Made by a program: the position numbers and the translations under genes. From positions 9,458,075-9,522,074 of the forward strand of contig NC_091135.1 of assembly GCF_041381155.1 (NCBI RefSeq): a DNA stretch of 64,000 nucleotides, given 5' to 3'. The notes beneath the pieces are model-generated. The model was not told the DNA's origin. It was given only the letters and a program-made list of their open reading frames with translations, and did no database searches. Within the stretch, counting starts at the first letter, position 1; every line of letters starts with the position of its first letter. Shown piece by piece: positions 1 to 14,000 of the stretch. The stretch is from Argopecten irradians (Eukaryota; Mollusca; Bivalvia; Pectinida; Pectinidae).

Positions 1-340
1 TTTTGATTTCGGCCCCATTCCCCATGGCAAATCCTCTTAATTTTCCCCAAGCCTTAAATTTCCCAAAATCAAAGTTTATTGCAGACTATCCAAAAACATT
101 GTATGAACTTGGTTGGCTAAGGCTTTAAATACATGTGAATTGGCTTCAGAAAAGTACATAAACTACACTGGAAATAAAAAGTCTTACTTTATTTTAGTAT
201 TTGTAATGCTTTATTATTTCATATTTCATAATTTTTCCCAAATCTTGGTTTTGTCGCACACTTTCCCAAATTAAAAGCCACAGGCCCCATTCCCAAAGGA
301 GTGAAAAAGCTCCGCCATGCCAACGCCCAACAGTTGGATG
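1..340. repeat. Dispersed low-complexity block with TTTCCCAAA runs
   Basis: Repeated CCCATTCCC and TTTCCCAAA words occur here. Similar words recur around 1880-1950 and 46455-46660 (GGCCCC followed by TTTTCCCAA), suggesting an old dispersed repeat. No coding exon was seen in 1-1084. Confidence 0.3.
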
Positions 341-536
341 CAAATTGAAAGCGTGAATTTAAGGCATTATTGCTACCAAAATTTAATTTTTGAAAAACTC
401 TTGAAAATTATATAATGAAACTACATATCTGAGAGATCGTGGTATATTTATCTTTAGGTCTAGATCAGACTTGCTGATAGAGTCATAGACTACATAAGCT
501 ATTATTCTGGTGCCCTAAGACTGGCAGGGATATATT

Positions 537-769
537 TACTGTAAAACAACTTGTATTCGCGTGCAATTTACGTGCAATTTACTTTCGCGATAGACTAAAA
601 TTCGCGAGAGTTAATCTCCAGGAATTATTATAGATATGACTTAGCATATTAGTATCAAATGAAAGTAGAACTATATGTAGTATATTCCGCAAAAATTAAT
701 CACCGCAAACTTGTTTTGAAACGAAATTCACAAAATTTGATAGCCACAAATCAAAGTTGGTTTACAGTA
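537..769. repeat. Inverted-repeat element (MITE-like), TACTGTAAA ends
   Basis: The left end reads TACTGTAAAACAACTT and the right end reads AAGTTGGTTTACAGTA, giving terminal inverted repeats of about 16 bp with a short interior containing CGCGA runs. It lies in the intron upstream of the first visible SPC25 exon. It looks like a non-autonomous DNA transposon, with no coding capacity. A CGCGAAA-rich stretch near 44060-44200 may be a relative. Confidence 0.55.
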
Positions 770-1084
770 TAGATAAATCATGCATGATAATCTCAGGTAT
801 CCATTAATTGCAACATTTACTTTGTTAATTTTTATGACATAGTTATATGATTGTTTCTCAGTTCTATTAGTTGAGAACATATATATATATATAACTTAAT
901 ATGCATGCTTACCTTCATATTTATTTTTCATTTTTTTTTCATTTTTTTTTTTTTTCATTTACATTTATAATTATTAAATCTTGAGTATTCATAGATAAAC
1001 TGTTTATCTTCTGCCTGAGTTTTGAACTTGCTACCATGAGGACATAGAGGGCTATAGCAGTAATTTGTGATATATATGTTTCAG

Positions 1085-4000
1085 ACATCAAAAGACGAAA
1101 TTGAAACTCTCCAGGAACAATCTTGCAAGCTTGTAGAAAGGTTGACGAGTATAAGTGATAAAATAATAACAAAATGGGCCGGAGAGGAATATCAGAAACA
1201 CATGGCTGGTTTCCAACATCAGCATATAATGCAGAAAGGACAAGGTGAATGATGGAACATAATTTGATAGTCTTTCATGTTTTCTGTCTATCTGTAATAA
1301 CATATCACTTGGCTTTCAAGCAATTTCATTCATGGAGAAATGATTATCAATTTTCGTCATGGGGGAAACATTGGGTTCATTTCATAGAAAAATGATCATG
1401 ATTGTCAAATGTAAACCCCATACAAAAGCAAAACACTTAAAAAATATCTTGAATAAGTTTTAATGAACCTTGAGTCAGCATTTACATTTGTAAAAATCCT
1501 TTTTTTTTCTATTGATCTCTGAGAATATGGTTAAGCAATATGAGCAATAATGAGGAATATGTTGGATCTGCCTCAGAAGAAATGATTAAATCTATGTATT
1601 TATCCTTTGTGGATCATTGAACTTTTTCAAAAAATGTTTAACATTTAAATATTTTTTTGTTTTTTCAGAGGAAATAAAATCCCACCAAGGCAATATTAAG
1701 CGAATGGAACAGCTCAGCAAAAGTAACTTGAAAGGTAAAATGATGAAGTGTGCTGCAAAGCGTCTTTTCAAAGGCCTGTACTTTTTAATTAAGAAAAATA
1801 CTACATTTTTCCTTTCTTGACATACATATATTTTATTTATATATATTATTATCATTAACTTATAATTTATAAAAGTTTTTCTTTATTTGGGAAAATATTT
1901 ACATCAAATTGAGAAAATATAGCTTTTCTGCAGGGGAAGGGGCCGAATTTCGGCTCAAATGCACACACAAAAAATCCCTGGGTGGTAAAACAGTTCTTAT
2001 TTGACTGATAACAAAATAGTATGAAAACTCCAAATTGGCGTGGAAACAAAATTGACCTGAGAAGATGGAGCAAATAACCTTGCTCCTATTTTTTCACAGC
2101 TGATCTGAATGAGGATCAAACCTTGCTTATATTGGTAAAGTATAGTACCTGACCATCAAATTTCTTGATGATGTTAGTTTTCTTTTTGTCCTTCAGAACT
2201 ACAGGATCGTTTTGACAAGCTACAGGAACTGAAGGCAAGTTTACAGCAGCTTCAAGGGGAAACAGACAATGTGCTTCATTTGAAGGAGAATGCTAATTCA
2301 CAGCTTGGAGAAGAGTCCAAGAAAATACTCAAAGAAAGAGAGTGTAAGTTGTGTTTTTCTGACTTATTTATTAATTGTAATATCAGGATTCATATAAAAC
2401 TAAGTGTCAAAGGTCAGTCTTGTCAGTGGCTCTGTCAGGACAACATCTTCAAATTAAAAATGATCGAAAACATGTCTAATACCTTAAAAAATGTTCCACT
2501 GCTGACAAGTAGTATTTTTCCTTTAATCAAAAATTTAGAGGAACTACTAATTTTCTTCAGTTACAAAAGTTACTCACTTTACACCATTACCACCATTGAA
2601 AAGTTTGAGCTTCCATTGAATTGAAAAGTTTGAGCTTCTAATTTTACTTTAATAATATAAGAATATTAAAAATAATTAATTGCGTCCCGAAAAAAATCCA
2701 TGGCACTATGCTATATGGAATGCAGTACTGATCGCACATGCACCGAAAGTAAAATGAATTATTTCAAATTATTTTTTGTTTTAATTAGACATATCTACAC
2801 AATTTAACACCAATTATTGTTCAAATGATGAATATTGTTTATGCTCTGTCGGCGGTGGAGCATCTTTAATCACATGTAGATATGATAAGCGGTGCTAGTT
2901 TATTTCACTAATTTTGAGTATGTAAGTAGCTATAAATGTGAGAAAAAGTGAAACAAAACAAACAAAACTAAGATCAAGCAGACAAAAAGTTCTTAAGGAT
3001 GTTTTTCGCTTGTACCCCGGTAGCTCATATAATTTTCTGAAGCAGATATGCAATCATTTGAACCGCAATCAAGTTGACTCTAACTTGGCACTCAACAAGT
3101 CATACATAAGATTATTATGACACCATGGACAACCGAAAAATGGGAAACAAAATTAGATTGTCACAAAAAAAACCGGAGGGTTTTGAAATTTTGATTTGAG
3201 CCAAGTTTGGTTGTCTGAGCTATTATAGAGAGGTCGGAGTATATTCCAAACATTTAAAGGAGTTTGCCAAGGTGATGTCATTGGTCCTTACTTTTATGCC
3301 ATTAGATTTACTAATATTTCATCTTTAATTTCAGACTTATCGCTGCAAGGAAAAGTAACGCAACAGAAACTGGATGAACTAGACAAGGCAGCTACCATGT
3401 TCCATTCCAGATTGGGATTGACATTCAAAAAAACATCAGGTACACTTTTAGGCTATATACAGGCATGCAAGCATAACCCATATTTGTCTATAATCAGTGA
3501 ACTGTGTATCAAGTAGTAGATGGATATATGAGTTACAATATCAGTATCATAGTGACAAATATCATAGTGACAAAGGCCCTATCAGTCTGTTTATAGAAAA
3601 AAAAAGTCAGTCAAGGGAGATAATTATACTGATTAAGGTATTACAACACAATTTCATTATAACTTATGTATAGTTGTCCTAAATTTCTAATAAAAAAATT
3701 GTTGAGTCGAGACACCAGAATGATGACATAAGTGAAGTACTATTTACAGTCAATTAGTTCCATCTTCTGTGATTGTGACGTCATATTTTGATGTGATCTT
3801 TATGGCATCACAATCACCAGAAGGTGGGACAAATCAATTTTAAGTACTTTACTCGTGTCATTTTGGAATCTCAAAACCCCCTTTATTAACTAATGCATTG
3901 TTGTGTTACATCTCAATGGACCATACAAAATCAAATAAGAATTTTGGATAATTATTGTATCTTAATTAGACAAAAAAAAAATGTCTGTTTAGGGTTACCT

Positions 4001-5250
4001 GACCGACCCTAATTTTTTATCCCTGAACCTAAGTTTTTTTTCCCACTTTTCTACGGAAAAAAAAATTAAAAAGTCGGGATTTTGATCTCAGACTCCGGTT
4101 CTGGCCATCATTTTAGAGAGAAAGACACTAAAAAAAAATAAAAAAAAAAAATTTAAATCCTCCTGACCAACCCTATTTATTTTGCCAATGTAACCCTAAA
4201 CAGACATTTTTCATTTTGGCCTTATATTAAAATGAGAAGATAATTATTCAACTTTCAAGAAATCTTACTATCTGGTTTAGATATCACTGCCTTGTCTCCC
4301 AACTTCCAAGGGGATGATTTTTTGTTATCAATTTTTACCAATTAATATATTAACAGGCAATCGTCTTCAGTGCCTTTTCAAACACATAGACAGGGACGAT
4401 CCCGAGTCAATCTTCTATTTTTTCATCAAAGTGGATGGGGATGATCGCAAATATGTTGGTAAGTGATAAATGTGGTAACAAGAGTTTATTGTGCAAAGAA
4501 GTTACAGGAAAGTCCCGATACGGTAAGCTGAATAACTTAACTTTGATAACTTAAAAAAATATTCCATCTTTGCACATTAAAGAATTGTCTGCCCTTGAGG
4601 TTAGGTATTGATTGTGACGTCATGTGTTTTGCGAGCATAATGTCATACAATGCACTTTTCAGAAAAAAGATGATGCGAGTTTTATTCACAAAACAATGAC
4701 ATCACAATGGATACCTGCCCTCAAGGGAGATAACTCTGTAACAACTACATTTATTATGAAACAAGTAAAAGCACATCTTGATGAATATGTAGACAGTGTC
4801 ATTCTTGGCGTGTGAAAAAACAATATTCGTTCTACCAAAAATGATTTTTCTTGGTTTTCTTGGTAGATCTGTAGCACATGTGTTTCAACATTTGCATTTA
4901 TTTTGCTTTCAGTGTTCTCAATAATTTGAATTATAAATAATTAAAAACAGATAGAGCAGCCAATCAGGATAGTGTAAATTTGAAATTACAAATTAGTGTT
5001 GACAAATTGTTTGAAGTTAAGGCTATTTCAGTCTTTTTATTATGTAACTTCTTGTTGTGAACTTCTTTTGTATTAAAAAATGTTCAAATCATAAATGTTT
5101 TGTATGTCCATAGTTTCAGACTGTGAACCTCCTGTGCCTGAACTAGATGTTTTGGTGGAGAAGCTGAACCAGACCAATAATTTGCGTTCATTTATTGTGG
5201 TTATGAGGAAAAGGTTCCAACAGATTGTTCAGGATCAGAAAAGTCAGTAA
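1085..5250 (+). CDS. SPC25: Kinetochore protein Spc25 (NDC80 complex), 5'-partial
   Basis: Spc25 pairs with Spc24 at the centromere-proximal end of the NDC80 complex and anchors the microtubule coupler to the inner kinetochore. Six exons join in frame: 1085-1244, 1669-1734, 2197-2343, 3335-3439, 4357-4458 and 5120-5250, each with AG/GT borders and every internal junction in phase 1. They encode 236 residues plus TAA. The first ~145 residues are Lys/Glu/Gln-rich and look like a coiled coil. The last ~90 form the globular Spc25 domain, recognised by the run RLGLTFKK, then HIDRDDPES, YVVSDCEPP and LNQTNNLRSF, which align with the human C-terminus (RLGLEI, NIDPKNPES, YEVSDSAP, VRKTNNFSAF). Human Spc25 has 224 residues, so little is likely missing; the start codon lies upstream and was not identified. 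The last exon ends QDQKSQ. Family identity rests on remembered alignment, not a search. Confidence 0.93.
2484..2870 (+). repeat. MITE family 1, copy 1 (in SPC25 intron)
   Basis: A ~385-bp element with degenerate left end (TGTTCCACTGCTGAC) and intact right end GTCGGCGGTGGAGCATCTTT. The interior shares long near-identical stretches with copies at 7.4, 49.8 and 52.9 kb, for example TTACACCATTACCACCATTG. No ORF is shared between copies, so it is non-autonomous. Confidence 0.85.
3703..3877. repeat. Imperfect palindrome element (MITE family 6), copy 1
   Basis: A ~175-bp element whose two ~75-bp arms are roughly 70% complementary, beginning GTCGAGACACCAGAATGA and closing with TCATTTTGGAATCTC. It lies in SPC25 intron 4. 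A second copy is at 19.5 kb. Confidence 0.6.
4580..4745. repeat. MITE family 2 (CRE-bearing palindrome), copy A
   Basis: Inverted-repeat element in SPC25 intron 5. The left arm reads CTGCCCTTGAGGTTAGG and then TGATTGTGACGTCAT; the right arm reads ATGACATCACAATGG followed by CCCTCAAGGGAGATAAC. A TGACGTCA octamer is at 4615-4622. Confidence 0.75.
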
Positions 5251-5469
5251 TCGTCTGGACTAATATATAGTACACCCAAGTTAACATGTCGTTGTACAAC
5301 CAAACAAACTTCACAGTGAAATTTTAAAAAGTTACAACAAAATTAGAAAAGTCCTTTATGCAACTGGAGAAGTTTCACAGAGGATCAATTTGATCCTACA
5401 GTGGATGTTGGACCCACCTCCAACATTAACAGTAGACCAAGGATGTGACTCAAAGCTTATATATAACAT

Positions 5470-5475
5470 AATAAA
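5470..5475 (+). terminator. Candidate poly(A) signal for SPC25
   Basis: AATAAA lies about 220 bp after the SPC25 stop codon and is the first good hexamer seen downstream. Use of the site is inferred. Confidence 0.35.
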
Positions 5476-7376
5476 ACTACTAGTAGCAATATTCATAGAC
5501 ATAAGCTATTATACATAGACATGTACTACATGTACCTGTTTTTGACAACGATGTGAGGTTTTTTTTGAAAACACTGAATTAATCAGACAAATTTGATGTC
5601 CGACAACTTGTGATTGGAAGAAGAACAATATTAGCTATTACTCTTGCTTGAAATCAGCAAATTTTTGGTGTTAAACTTGTTTTGTGAATCACTATCAGTT
5701 TATCATGATAATAGTTAGGCCGTATTCAATACTTTTATGGTATCAGTGAGATGTTTTAACCAACATTACATCAACATTACAGTGTATTTTATATGTAAAT
5801 AAGATCGTGTAATTTGTAAATATCTAGAATCTTTTTAAAAAAAACATTTGTCATTATGTAATTTCATTAATGATTACATATATGTGTATAAACAATTTTA
5901 AAGGCATACTTTTTCAGTATCTTTATTTTAGCTCATTTACCTGGCGGGTATACCGTATACGCTGTAATTAGCGCTCAGAGTGCTTCAATAATTGTAAAAA
6001 AAGGAACATGCTTAGCCTTATTATTGAACTAAAATGTAAGTTGTGGACGAAAAAATTCAGCCATATTTTAAATCTTTCTGTACATGGTACATTAATCTGT
6101 TACAGTAAACATGCATATGCCTTTTCTCCTTTGAGACGCATAATTAAACCGTGATTCAAATGTAAAAGTATGGGATACAATGCTGATGTTAGAGTCATAA
6201 CATGTTGTCAAACATTGTTAAACCCATGGAATGGGGGCATTTATACAACTTCAACTCTTCTCCAGAAAAGGGGAGGGACGCTAATTATGGCGAATACGGT
6301 ATGATTATTTGTTATAATGTGTTTGTTAGGTTTTCTGTAAGTCTCATATTTTGACCTCTTCACTGAAGTTCAGACCTATAGCATGCTAGGATGAAGCTTT
6401 TGCTATAACGAATGACCTTGACTATTTTTCAAGGTCACAAGAGGTCAAAAACTTAAATGACTTCTTACTTTAGTAATACCCAAGTGGACAATATATATGA
6501 TAGAGCATACTGGGATAAAACAGTTTAAATTTGTTCAAATAAATGACCTTTACCTTCACTCACAATCACAGAGATCAAACTACCCCTAAAACTTATCTAA
6601 TAGCAGAATGTCTACAGAACTACAGTTTTGATCTATAGAATGCTTTGTTGAAGGACTATATTTCAAACATTTGACAACCATATGAGCATGTGAAATTTTA
6701 AACGAAATTCAATTACAGTTTACTAAGTGATCTAGAGACTCTCGGATGAATGTGAATTGTGAAGAATACAGGAATGATTTACTTTGTCAAATTAATTGGG
6801 GTTAAATTATTTTGTGAAGGCTATTCGCTAATGGTATACATGTATATAAATATGCAAGTTTTTTGTCTTTTGGATTTTTCTTCTCAGTAATATACACGTG
6901 GTAGATGTGACAGTGAAAAAAACAAAGCCTAATAATCCAAGTCAAATAAACTGAAGACTCCTATACATAGCCGACTTATAAATATACAAGTAGGCATGCA
7001 GGATACATGATTGAAAGAAGTTCAAATGGATATCATCGTTGTTCCAGGATGCATAAATCAATTGAAAAAGATCTTGAGAAATACAGAATGCATTATAAGC
7101 TTAGCTTTTACAAAATATGATATTGCTGGTGTTTTCAGATTAATTGTAATTTGTCATTTCATTAAGTCATCATAGACGTTAACAATTATAATTAATTCAA
7201 CCGTAAATTTTTAAGAACAAAGACCTAATAAAATAGGCTTTATAACATGCATACCTAATGATACTCATTGAAGTTCAATCATTCAATCTCCCCAATGTCG
7301 GTTAAATCTGAAAGTTACAGAATTTTAAAAATATGAAATACCTACAGGATGTTAGAAACATCCACCTTTAATATAT
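5476..7376. other. Intergenic DNA between SPC25 and citrate synthase
   Basis: AT-rich. Apart from the MITE family 3 copy at 5951-6301, no exon, RNA gene or further repeat could be supported. Confidence 0.5.
5951..6301 (+). repeat. MITE family 3, full copy
   Basis: Left end TACCGTATACGCTG followed by TAATTAGCGCTC; right end CTAATTATGGCGAATACGGTA. The ~26-bp terminal inverted repeats bracket a 350-bp interior shared with 14.25 kb (ATGTAAGTTGTGGACGAAAA). Confidence 0.8.
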
Positions 7377-7744
7377 TTAAAGATGCTCCACCACTGACAA
7401 ATGGTATTTTTTCACTATTAAAAACAGTAGCAGACGATTGAGTATTTTTCATCAGTTACAAAAGTTACTTACTTTACACCATTACCACCATTGAAAAGTT
7501 TGAGCTTCTATTATTTTACATCAAGTTAAAAATATAAAAAATAATTAATTGCATCCCGAAAAAATTCTGTGGCACTATATCCTATATGGAATGAAGTACT
7601 GATTTAGCATGCACCATAGGCAAAATAAATTATTTTATGTTAGTTTTTGGGTTAATTAGACATATATATATATACAAGTAAACACCAATTATTGTTCAAA
7701 TGATGAATATCATTTATGCTGTGTCGGCGGTGGAGCATCTTTAA
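7377..7744 (+). repeat. MITE family 1, copy 2
   Basis: Starts TTAAAGATGCTCCACC and ends GGTGGAGCATCTTTAA, so the terminal inverted repeats and flanking TTAA-like bases are intact. Length 368 bp. It sits about 300 bp upstream of the citrate synthase start codon. Confidence 0.9.
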
Positions 7745-7957
7745 AAAAAATAATGTTCACACTAGGTCACATGCAAAGTTGTTCCTAAAAGGAAATCAAA
7801 TTTTAAAAATTGTATTAGGTTCTAAAATTGAGATGAAAACAAGTTTTTTGGCATTTTTGACATCATGACACATGGATGGATCATCTCCCTTGAATAGTTT
7901 GCTGTGGTTCGAATGAGGATCTCCGAAAGAGAAATACTTGTGGGTAGTAAAACAGTA

Positions 7958-8005
7958 GTCACGTGACCAGCAATTGTTGATGACGTCAAGAACAGGATTG
8001 ACCTT
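7958..8005 (+). promoter_or_regulatory. Proximal promoter elements of citrate synthase
   Basis: Within 85 bp of the start codon lie a perfect palindromic E-box GTCACGTGAC (7958-7967), a perfect CRE TGACGTCA (7981-7988) and TGACCTT (7999-8005), the reverse complement of the AAGGTCA nuclear-receptor half-site. USF/MITF-type, CREB and ERR factors are the usual readers of these motifs in animals. The transcription start is not visible, so some sites could lie in the 5' UTR. Confidence 0.45.
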
Positions 8006-8040
8006 GGACCACCGGTAAACCCGTTCAGCGAAAACTGAAA

Positions 8041-11000
8041 ATGTCTTTATTTCGCACAGTTGCAAGCAATGTCTTGCGTCAAAACAAGGTGGGTTTTTGA
8101 TTTATATGCAAGGTATATTATCTTATAAGTTCGCGTTATGAAATGTACGAAATATTGAATAAAACAAAGAATGATGGACTGAACAAAACGTGGGTATCGA
8201 TGTTCATGGATCGTGACAACGTTTTACATGCACCATCTGATATTGTCATTTAAGAATTGCATCGGTTCACTGATTTTGCAGTGTTAATGTCTAGACATGT
8301 ACCGAATACTGCAACAACGATTTTTTTTCTCTAACTACTATGTCGAATTCTTGTTCTTCATTTGACGAAGACTTTCGACTGTCGCATAGAATACCAATTA
8401 GAACATGTTAAACAGGTGCATATTGATCAACATCTAGTAATGAGTAAGGTTAACAGCTGCCCAAATACATTATTACACATTTCTTTTTACAAAAAAGAAA
8501 ATAATAAATAAAAGAGGGCGTCATAATTTTACAGATTTCATTTATAACTGAATTACTTTTTTTTCCAATTATCAATGTCATTGTAAGATGACAATTTGGG
8601 TGTCCACGTTATTTCAATCAATTTTGTTTGCAAAAATTTAATTGGCTGGAATAAAAACATTTGCCATAGTTTGATCATCCACAATAACAGTATCCTAGTA
8701 TAAGGTGACAGTATTTCATTTTCCTGCTTGACTAAAACAAGTAGATTTGAGACAGATTTCTAAACCACTGTTACTATATTGACCATAATGCAAACAACTG
8801 GAATTTACATTGAGGTTACAAATTTGAGTAAAAAACGGACAGAATTGCTTCAGTTGGTACATGAACAAATTAATATATTATAATGTTCATGTATATGGTA
8901 GCTCATATCTGTCTGTCTGTCTGTCTAGAAATTAATTAGAGGATCATAGCTTAGAATCATAGTCTATTAACTGTTAAAATTTGTGTACCGCAACCTTTAC
9001 TGCAATGTCCATATGCAGCAATATTCAGACCAAAAAAAAATGAATATGTTGACTTGATAATTTATTATGCATATATGTAGGATAATCTCTACAAAAGGTA
9101 TATACTTTGTTAGAGCTGTCATTGATATAAATGTCATGTATCGATATAGTGAAAGGAAAATATCATGATGTATTGATATATTTCGAAACAATTGTGTCTT
9201 TGAAAAAAAGATGAAATCCGGAACAGACGTTTTGTGTACTACATAATTGGTTCTAAAAACGAACACAATGCATGTCACTCGAGAACTATAATTTACTGAG
9301 TATTTCATATATAATTTGTTGTAATAGTGAAAAATTCATGAGTTAAAATTATCAGGAATCTTATAATATTTATACAGTTGGTATACTTTAAAAAATAATA
9401 CAAAATCAATTGTTTCTAACAATGACGGCTCTATACTATTTTATGTTACTTGACTAATTTCAGTGTGAAGAAAGCAGAATATAGAATTAATTTAGTTAAG
9501 TCTTGTTAAATAAAAATAGTACATTTCCAATCTTGATTTTCACAATTTGTCATATGTGGCAAGGATCTGTAGATTTTCTTATAACAAACGAGAAAATTAA
9601 ACAGAAGAGCACTATGCATTGAAATAGAAAGAAGTGAAAATTAGCCATTAAAAAAAATGTATTGGACCCAGTAAGCGCCCCTCTGCCTTACTTTGTAGAA
9701 TAATTTTAAGAAAGGCTATAGTCCAAATTTGTTTCTATTAGAGTCCCCCCTTATTTTAGTTATTTACTTAATTTATGAAGCACTTTGGGCGCATATTGGG
9801 TCGAATACGGTAGATCATCATTTGTATATGCTATTCATAGATGGACTAGTATATAATATCTACTTGAGAATTTAGATGTTATTTATTATTTATTATATGA
9901 TATATAACAAGGTATACATTGTATTTGCAGAACAGCTACTAGAGGTGGAAGTAGTATGAAATGTGTTGTTGTATAATGTTTGAACTGTACTAAACTATTT
10001 TCCCTGAAGTATTGAAACTCTAAATAAGTGTTAAACTATCAATAGTTATATATGCAGATATATTTTGTAAATGTATGATATAGAATTTATTAATATATAA
10101 TATGTTAATAAAACATACTGATAATTTTCTTTATGCATTAAAATATTTTGAATATCAAAATGTCTCTTGACTAAGGAGAGACTGCATTAACATTATATAC
10201 TCTGTCATTTGCATAAGGAGATCTATATGTTAAAGCACGTACATGAATATTATTATACTAGGGTATTACTTTATTGAATACTTGACCAGAATATTTAAAA
10301 TTCTTGTTTATAATTGCAGGCGTTTCTCCCAGCTATCAGTGTGAGGCACTCCTCTAGTACAGTAAGTACACAGCCAGTCCAGGGATTAATACTAGCCACT
10401 GTCCGACAACCAAAATATTTAAAAAGACACCCAGGATGTCTAGGCTTGTGATCTATTATATAAATGTTGGACCAAAAGATGAAAATGTTTTGTTTCCGAG
10501 ATGCACAAAAACTATTATGCATAAAAAGTCATTTTAACTAGTGATTTATGGGCCAATAAGAATTAAAAGAATCGTTAGAAAATTAAAAATAAAATCTGAC
10601 CTGGTAAAACAAGTTGGTACAGTATTAGATTTATACTGAATCACAAATTTATACTGCTGAACTTATGTAGTCACAACAAATCATATAAGTTGGCAGTAAA
10701 TATATGTAAAAATGTATAGTATTTTAATTGTAAAGTATTATTTGAAAGTTGGTAACCTTCAGAGAAAAAGAACACAAACTATTTAGAGTACATTTATTGT
10801 CTAACAGGTGAAAGATTTAGAAATGACTAAGGTTTACATTGATTTATCATCACTGCACACCTAAATCAAATTTAAAAACTATTTTCATAGAGACTGATAT
10901 TAAGTTTTAAAAACAAATTCTTTCTGGATTCTATAAAAACTATTTTACGTTTTGTTTAGAATCTAAAAGATGTCCTGGCAGATGTCATTCCAGAAAAACA

Positions 11001-14000
11001 AAAGGAAGTTGTGGAACTGAGGAAAAAATATGGAGACAAGGTGGTGGGAGAGGTCACCCTCAACATGGTTAGTTTTAACAGAACGTTTTTATCCATTTAT
11101 TTTTTTGGCCTGTGGTTTTGTTCCACTACAAAGCATTTATCATCTAAACAAAATTTGTTTCCAAATCTTTTGGATAAAAGTAGACTTTTGAAACTAGAAG
11201 AATAAATCTTGACTTATTAGTTTTAATTCAATATTCCTAATTTTCCCCAGGATGCTGCTTATTTTCAAAATCTGAAAATGCCAGGCGCTGTTCATCAACT
11301 TAATGATCTTATTGCATAATTGATAGAAATTTTGTACTTGCAAGAAAACTTTTCCATGACTTAAAACCTGATGAAGTTTAGTGGAAATAATTAGAATTGA
11401 GACATATGTAACTTGTATTTCAGATTTACGGAGGTATGCGTGGCATCAAAGGTCTAGCCACTGAAACCTCCGTCCTTGACCCCGATGAGGGAATCCGGTT
11501 CCGTACATACAGCATCCCTGAATGTCAGGAGATGCTACCTAAGGGTAAAGGGGGTCAGGGCGAACAGCCCCTCCCCGAAGGTCTGTTCTGGCTCCTCCTT
11601 ACAGGGAAGGTCCCCACCCAGGCCCAGGCAGATGCCGTCACAAAGGTAAGAGGTCTAATTGACATGTATAGCTAGACATGAAATTGTATGGGAGTCTATT
11701 TATAAGAGTATGATCTGTTATAAACCACATATTGATGGATGAATGCTTTATTAGAATATGTCTTGTTTCTTAAATTCTCTGGTCAAAGTTAAGAATTAAA
11801 TGGCATTGTGAATTTAAACACTTGGAATGTGATATCTTGTAGTTCAAGCTCTTGAAACAATTTTATCAAAGTTAAGAATTTCTGGAAATGGAATTGTAAA
11901 ATAAGTGTCTATATGTTTATATTACACTGGGGGAAGGGAAAGCAAGTGAAAAAGTCTTATTGTAATTGATTAATCTGTAAACCTTAAAGGAAATCTGATT
12001 ATTAAATTTAAAGGAAATCTATTGATTTTGTTTCAGGAGTGGAATGACCGTGCAGCACTCCCTAACCACGTGACATCCATGTTGAACAACTTCCCCGCCA
12101 TCCTTCATCCCATGGCACAGTTCAGTGCTGCCATCACAGCCCTCAGCAGCGAGAGCAAATTCGCAAAGGCCTACTCCGAGGGCGTCAAGAAAACTTCATA
12201 CTGGGAGGTAGCTATAGTCAACATGTATAACTGTAAAAAATGTTCATTATGTCTTTTGTAATGTAATGCTGAGTGGTCCTGAGTTAAAACATTATTAATT
12301 TGTGAAAAACCATGTGCTTTTTATCCTTCCATCATAAAATGCTTGAGAAAGGGTATAAAGTTTTATCCATGTCTGTCCAATCCAGTTTTGTTTTGATTTG
12401 TGGAGATTTGACCATATAGACATTTCTAGTTTCAAATGAAAATTGTTACCAGTTTCAAAGTGTCAAATATAGACATTGTGGGGAAAATTGGATGAATATA
12501 GAAAATCTGATAAAAGGAGGAAAAATTTATCTTGTAAAACATTATGTATAATTATGATAAAGAATTGTCAACAAAATATCTAGTGGATATTTTGACATCC
12601 TAAAAAGTTATAGTACTGACTGTCTAAGTATCTTTCAAACTTGCATAAATATAATACAAATGTATGCTAGTTTGAAAAGACATTTCAAGAACTAATTTTG
12701 GAATTAAAACTGATATATCCAGTGCCTTGTATTAAAGGGTTGTAAGTGGACACCATATAATGTTAGTTATCTCCCTTTGTCAGTACGTGTACGAAGACTC
12801 AATGGACATGATTGCCAAATTGCCCACAGTAGCCGCCCTGATTTACAGAAACTTGTACCGTGATGGCACGTCTGTGGGTACCATTGATCCCTCCAAGGAC
12901 TGGAGTTGGAACTTTACATCCATGCTGGGATTTGAAAACAACGATTTCACAGAACTCATGAGAATGTATCTGACAATCCATAGGTGAGTTCAGTTGTTAT
13001 TGTGAAAATACTTGCATCATAGCACCCGAATATTTGCAATAAGTCAATTAGGAAAATTTAACATAAGTGTTAATTTATTTATATAAGTCCTAGATCCTAT
13101 TATAATACGTTTATTTGATTGAATACAATTTGATATGTAGCAAACTTTTCCACTAGTTTTCTTTACTTGGTTATTTAGTAATACAATATACTGTTTGTCG
13201 TGTGAGGTGTTTTCTGTATTGTTATTGTTTCCAGCTAAATTTGTATTTTAACTTTACAGTGACCATGAAGGTGGTAATGTCAGTGCTCACACAACACATT
13301 TAGTGGGCAGTGCTCTTTCTGACCCCTACCTCAGCTTCGCTGCTGGCATGAACGGTTTGGCTGGACCCCTTCATGGCCTTGCTAATCAGGTAAGTAAACT
13401 TTCATCTTTTGTATCAAATTTAGGAAGACAGAAAGAGAATCAAAACGACTTTGCCTCCATTAAGAATGCATCGCTATAAACTTTTATAAACTGGTGCAGT
13501 TTCAGTAATGAGCAGGCATGGGCTCAATTACTTCAAAATGTAATTAATTAATAATCGATTACTTGGGTAATAATGCTGTAATCAATTATTAATCAATTAC
13601 AGATACCATTGACCTTTAATCGATTACAATCAGTAAGATATCTGAAATTCCTGCACAGAAAGCTAGGATGAATTTATTTTGATAATAGAGCAATGCATTT
13701 ATATATTGAATTGAAAATACTAAACATTTTTTTGTTATGAATATGTACTATGCATTTTGATTAGGACAGCTTATCAAATTAAAAATTACCAAGATATCTC
13801 CCGTGTATCGATGTTGTTGAGAATTCATTCACAGAATTCATTCACATAGTAATTGATGGCCTTTATGCAGAGGATGGAACTCTTTATAAACTAAATATTT
13901 TTCATCACAGATTATTGTACTATGGCACGTTTGACTATAAACGTTTTGTTAAGTGTAGATAGGAATTCAGAATATTACTTGTGTTTTGTCTTTCACACCT

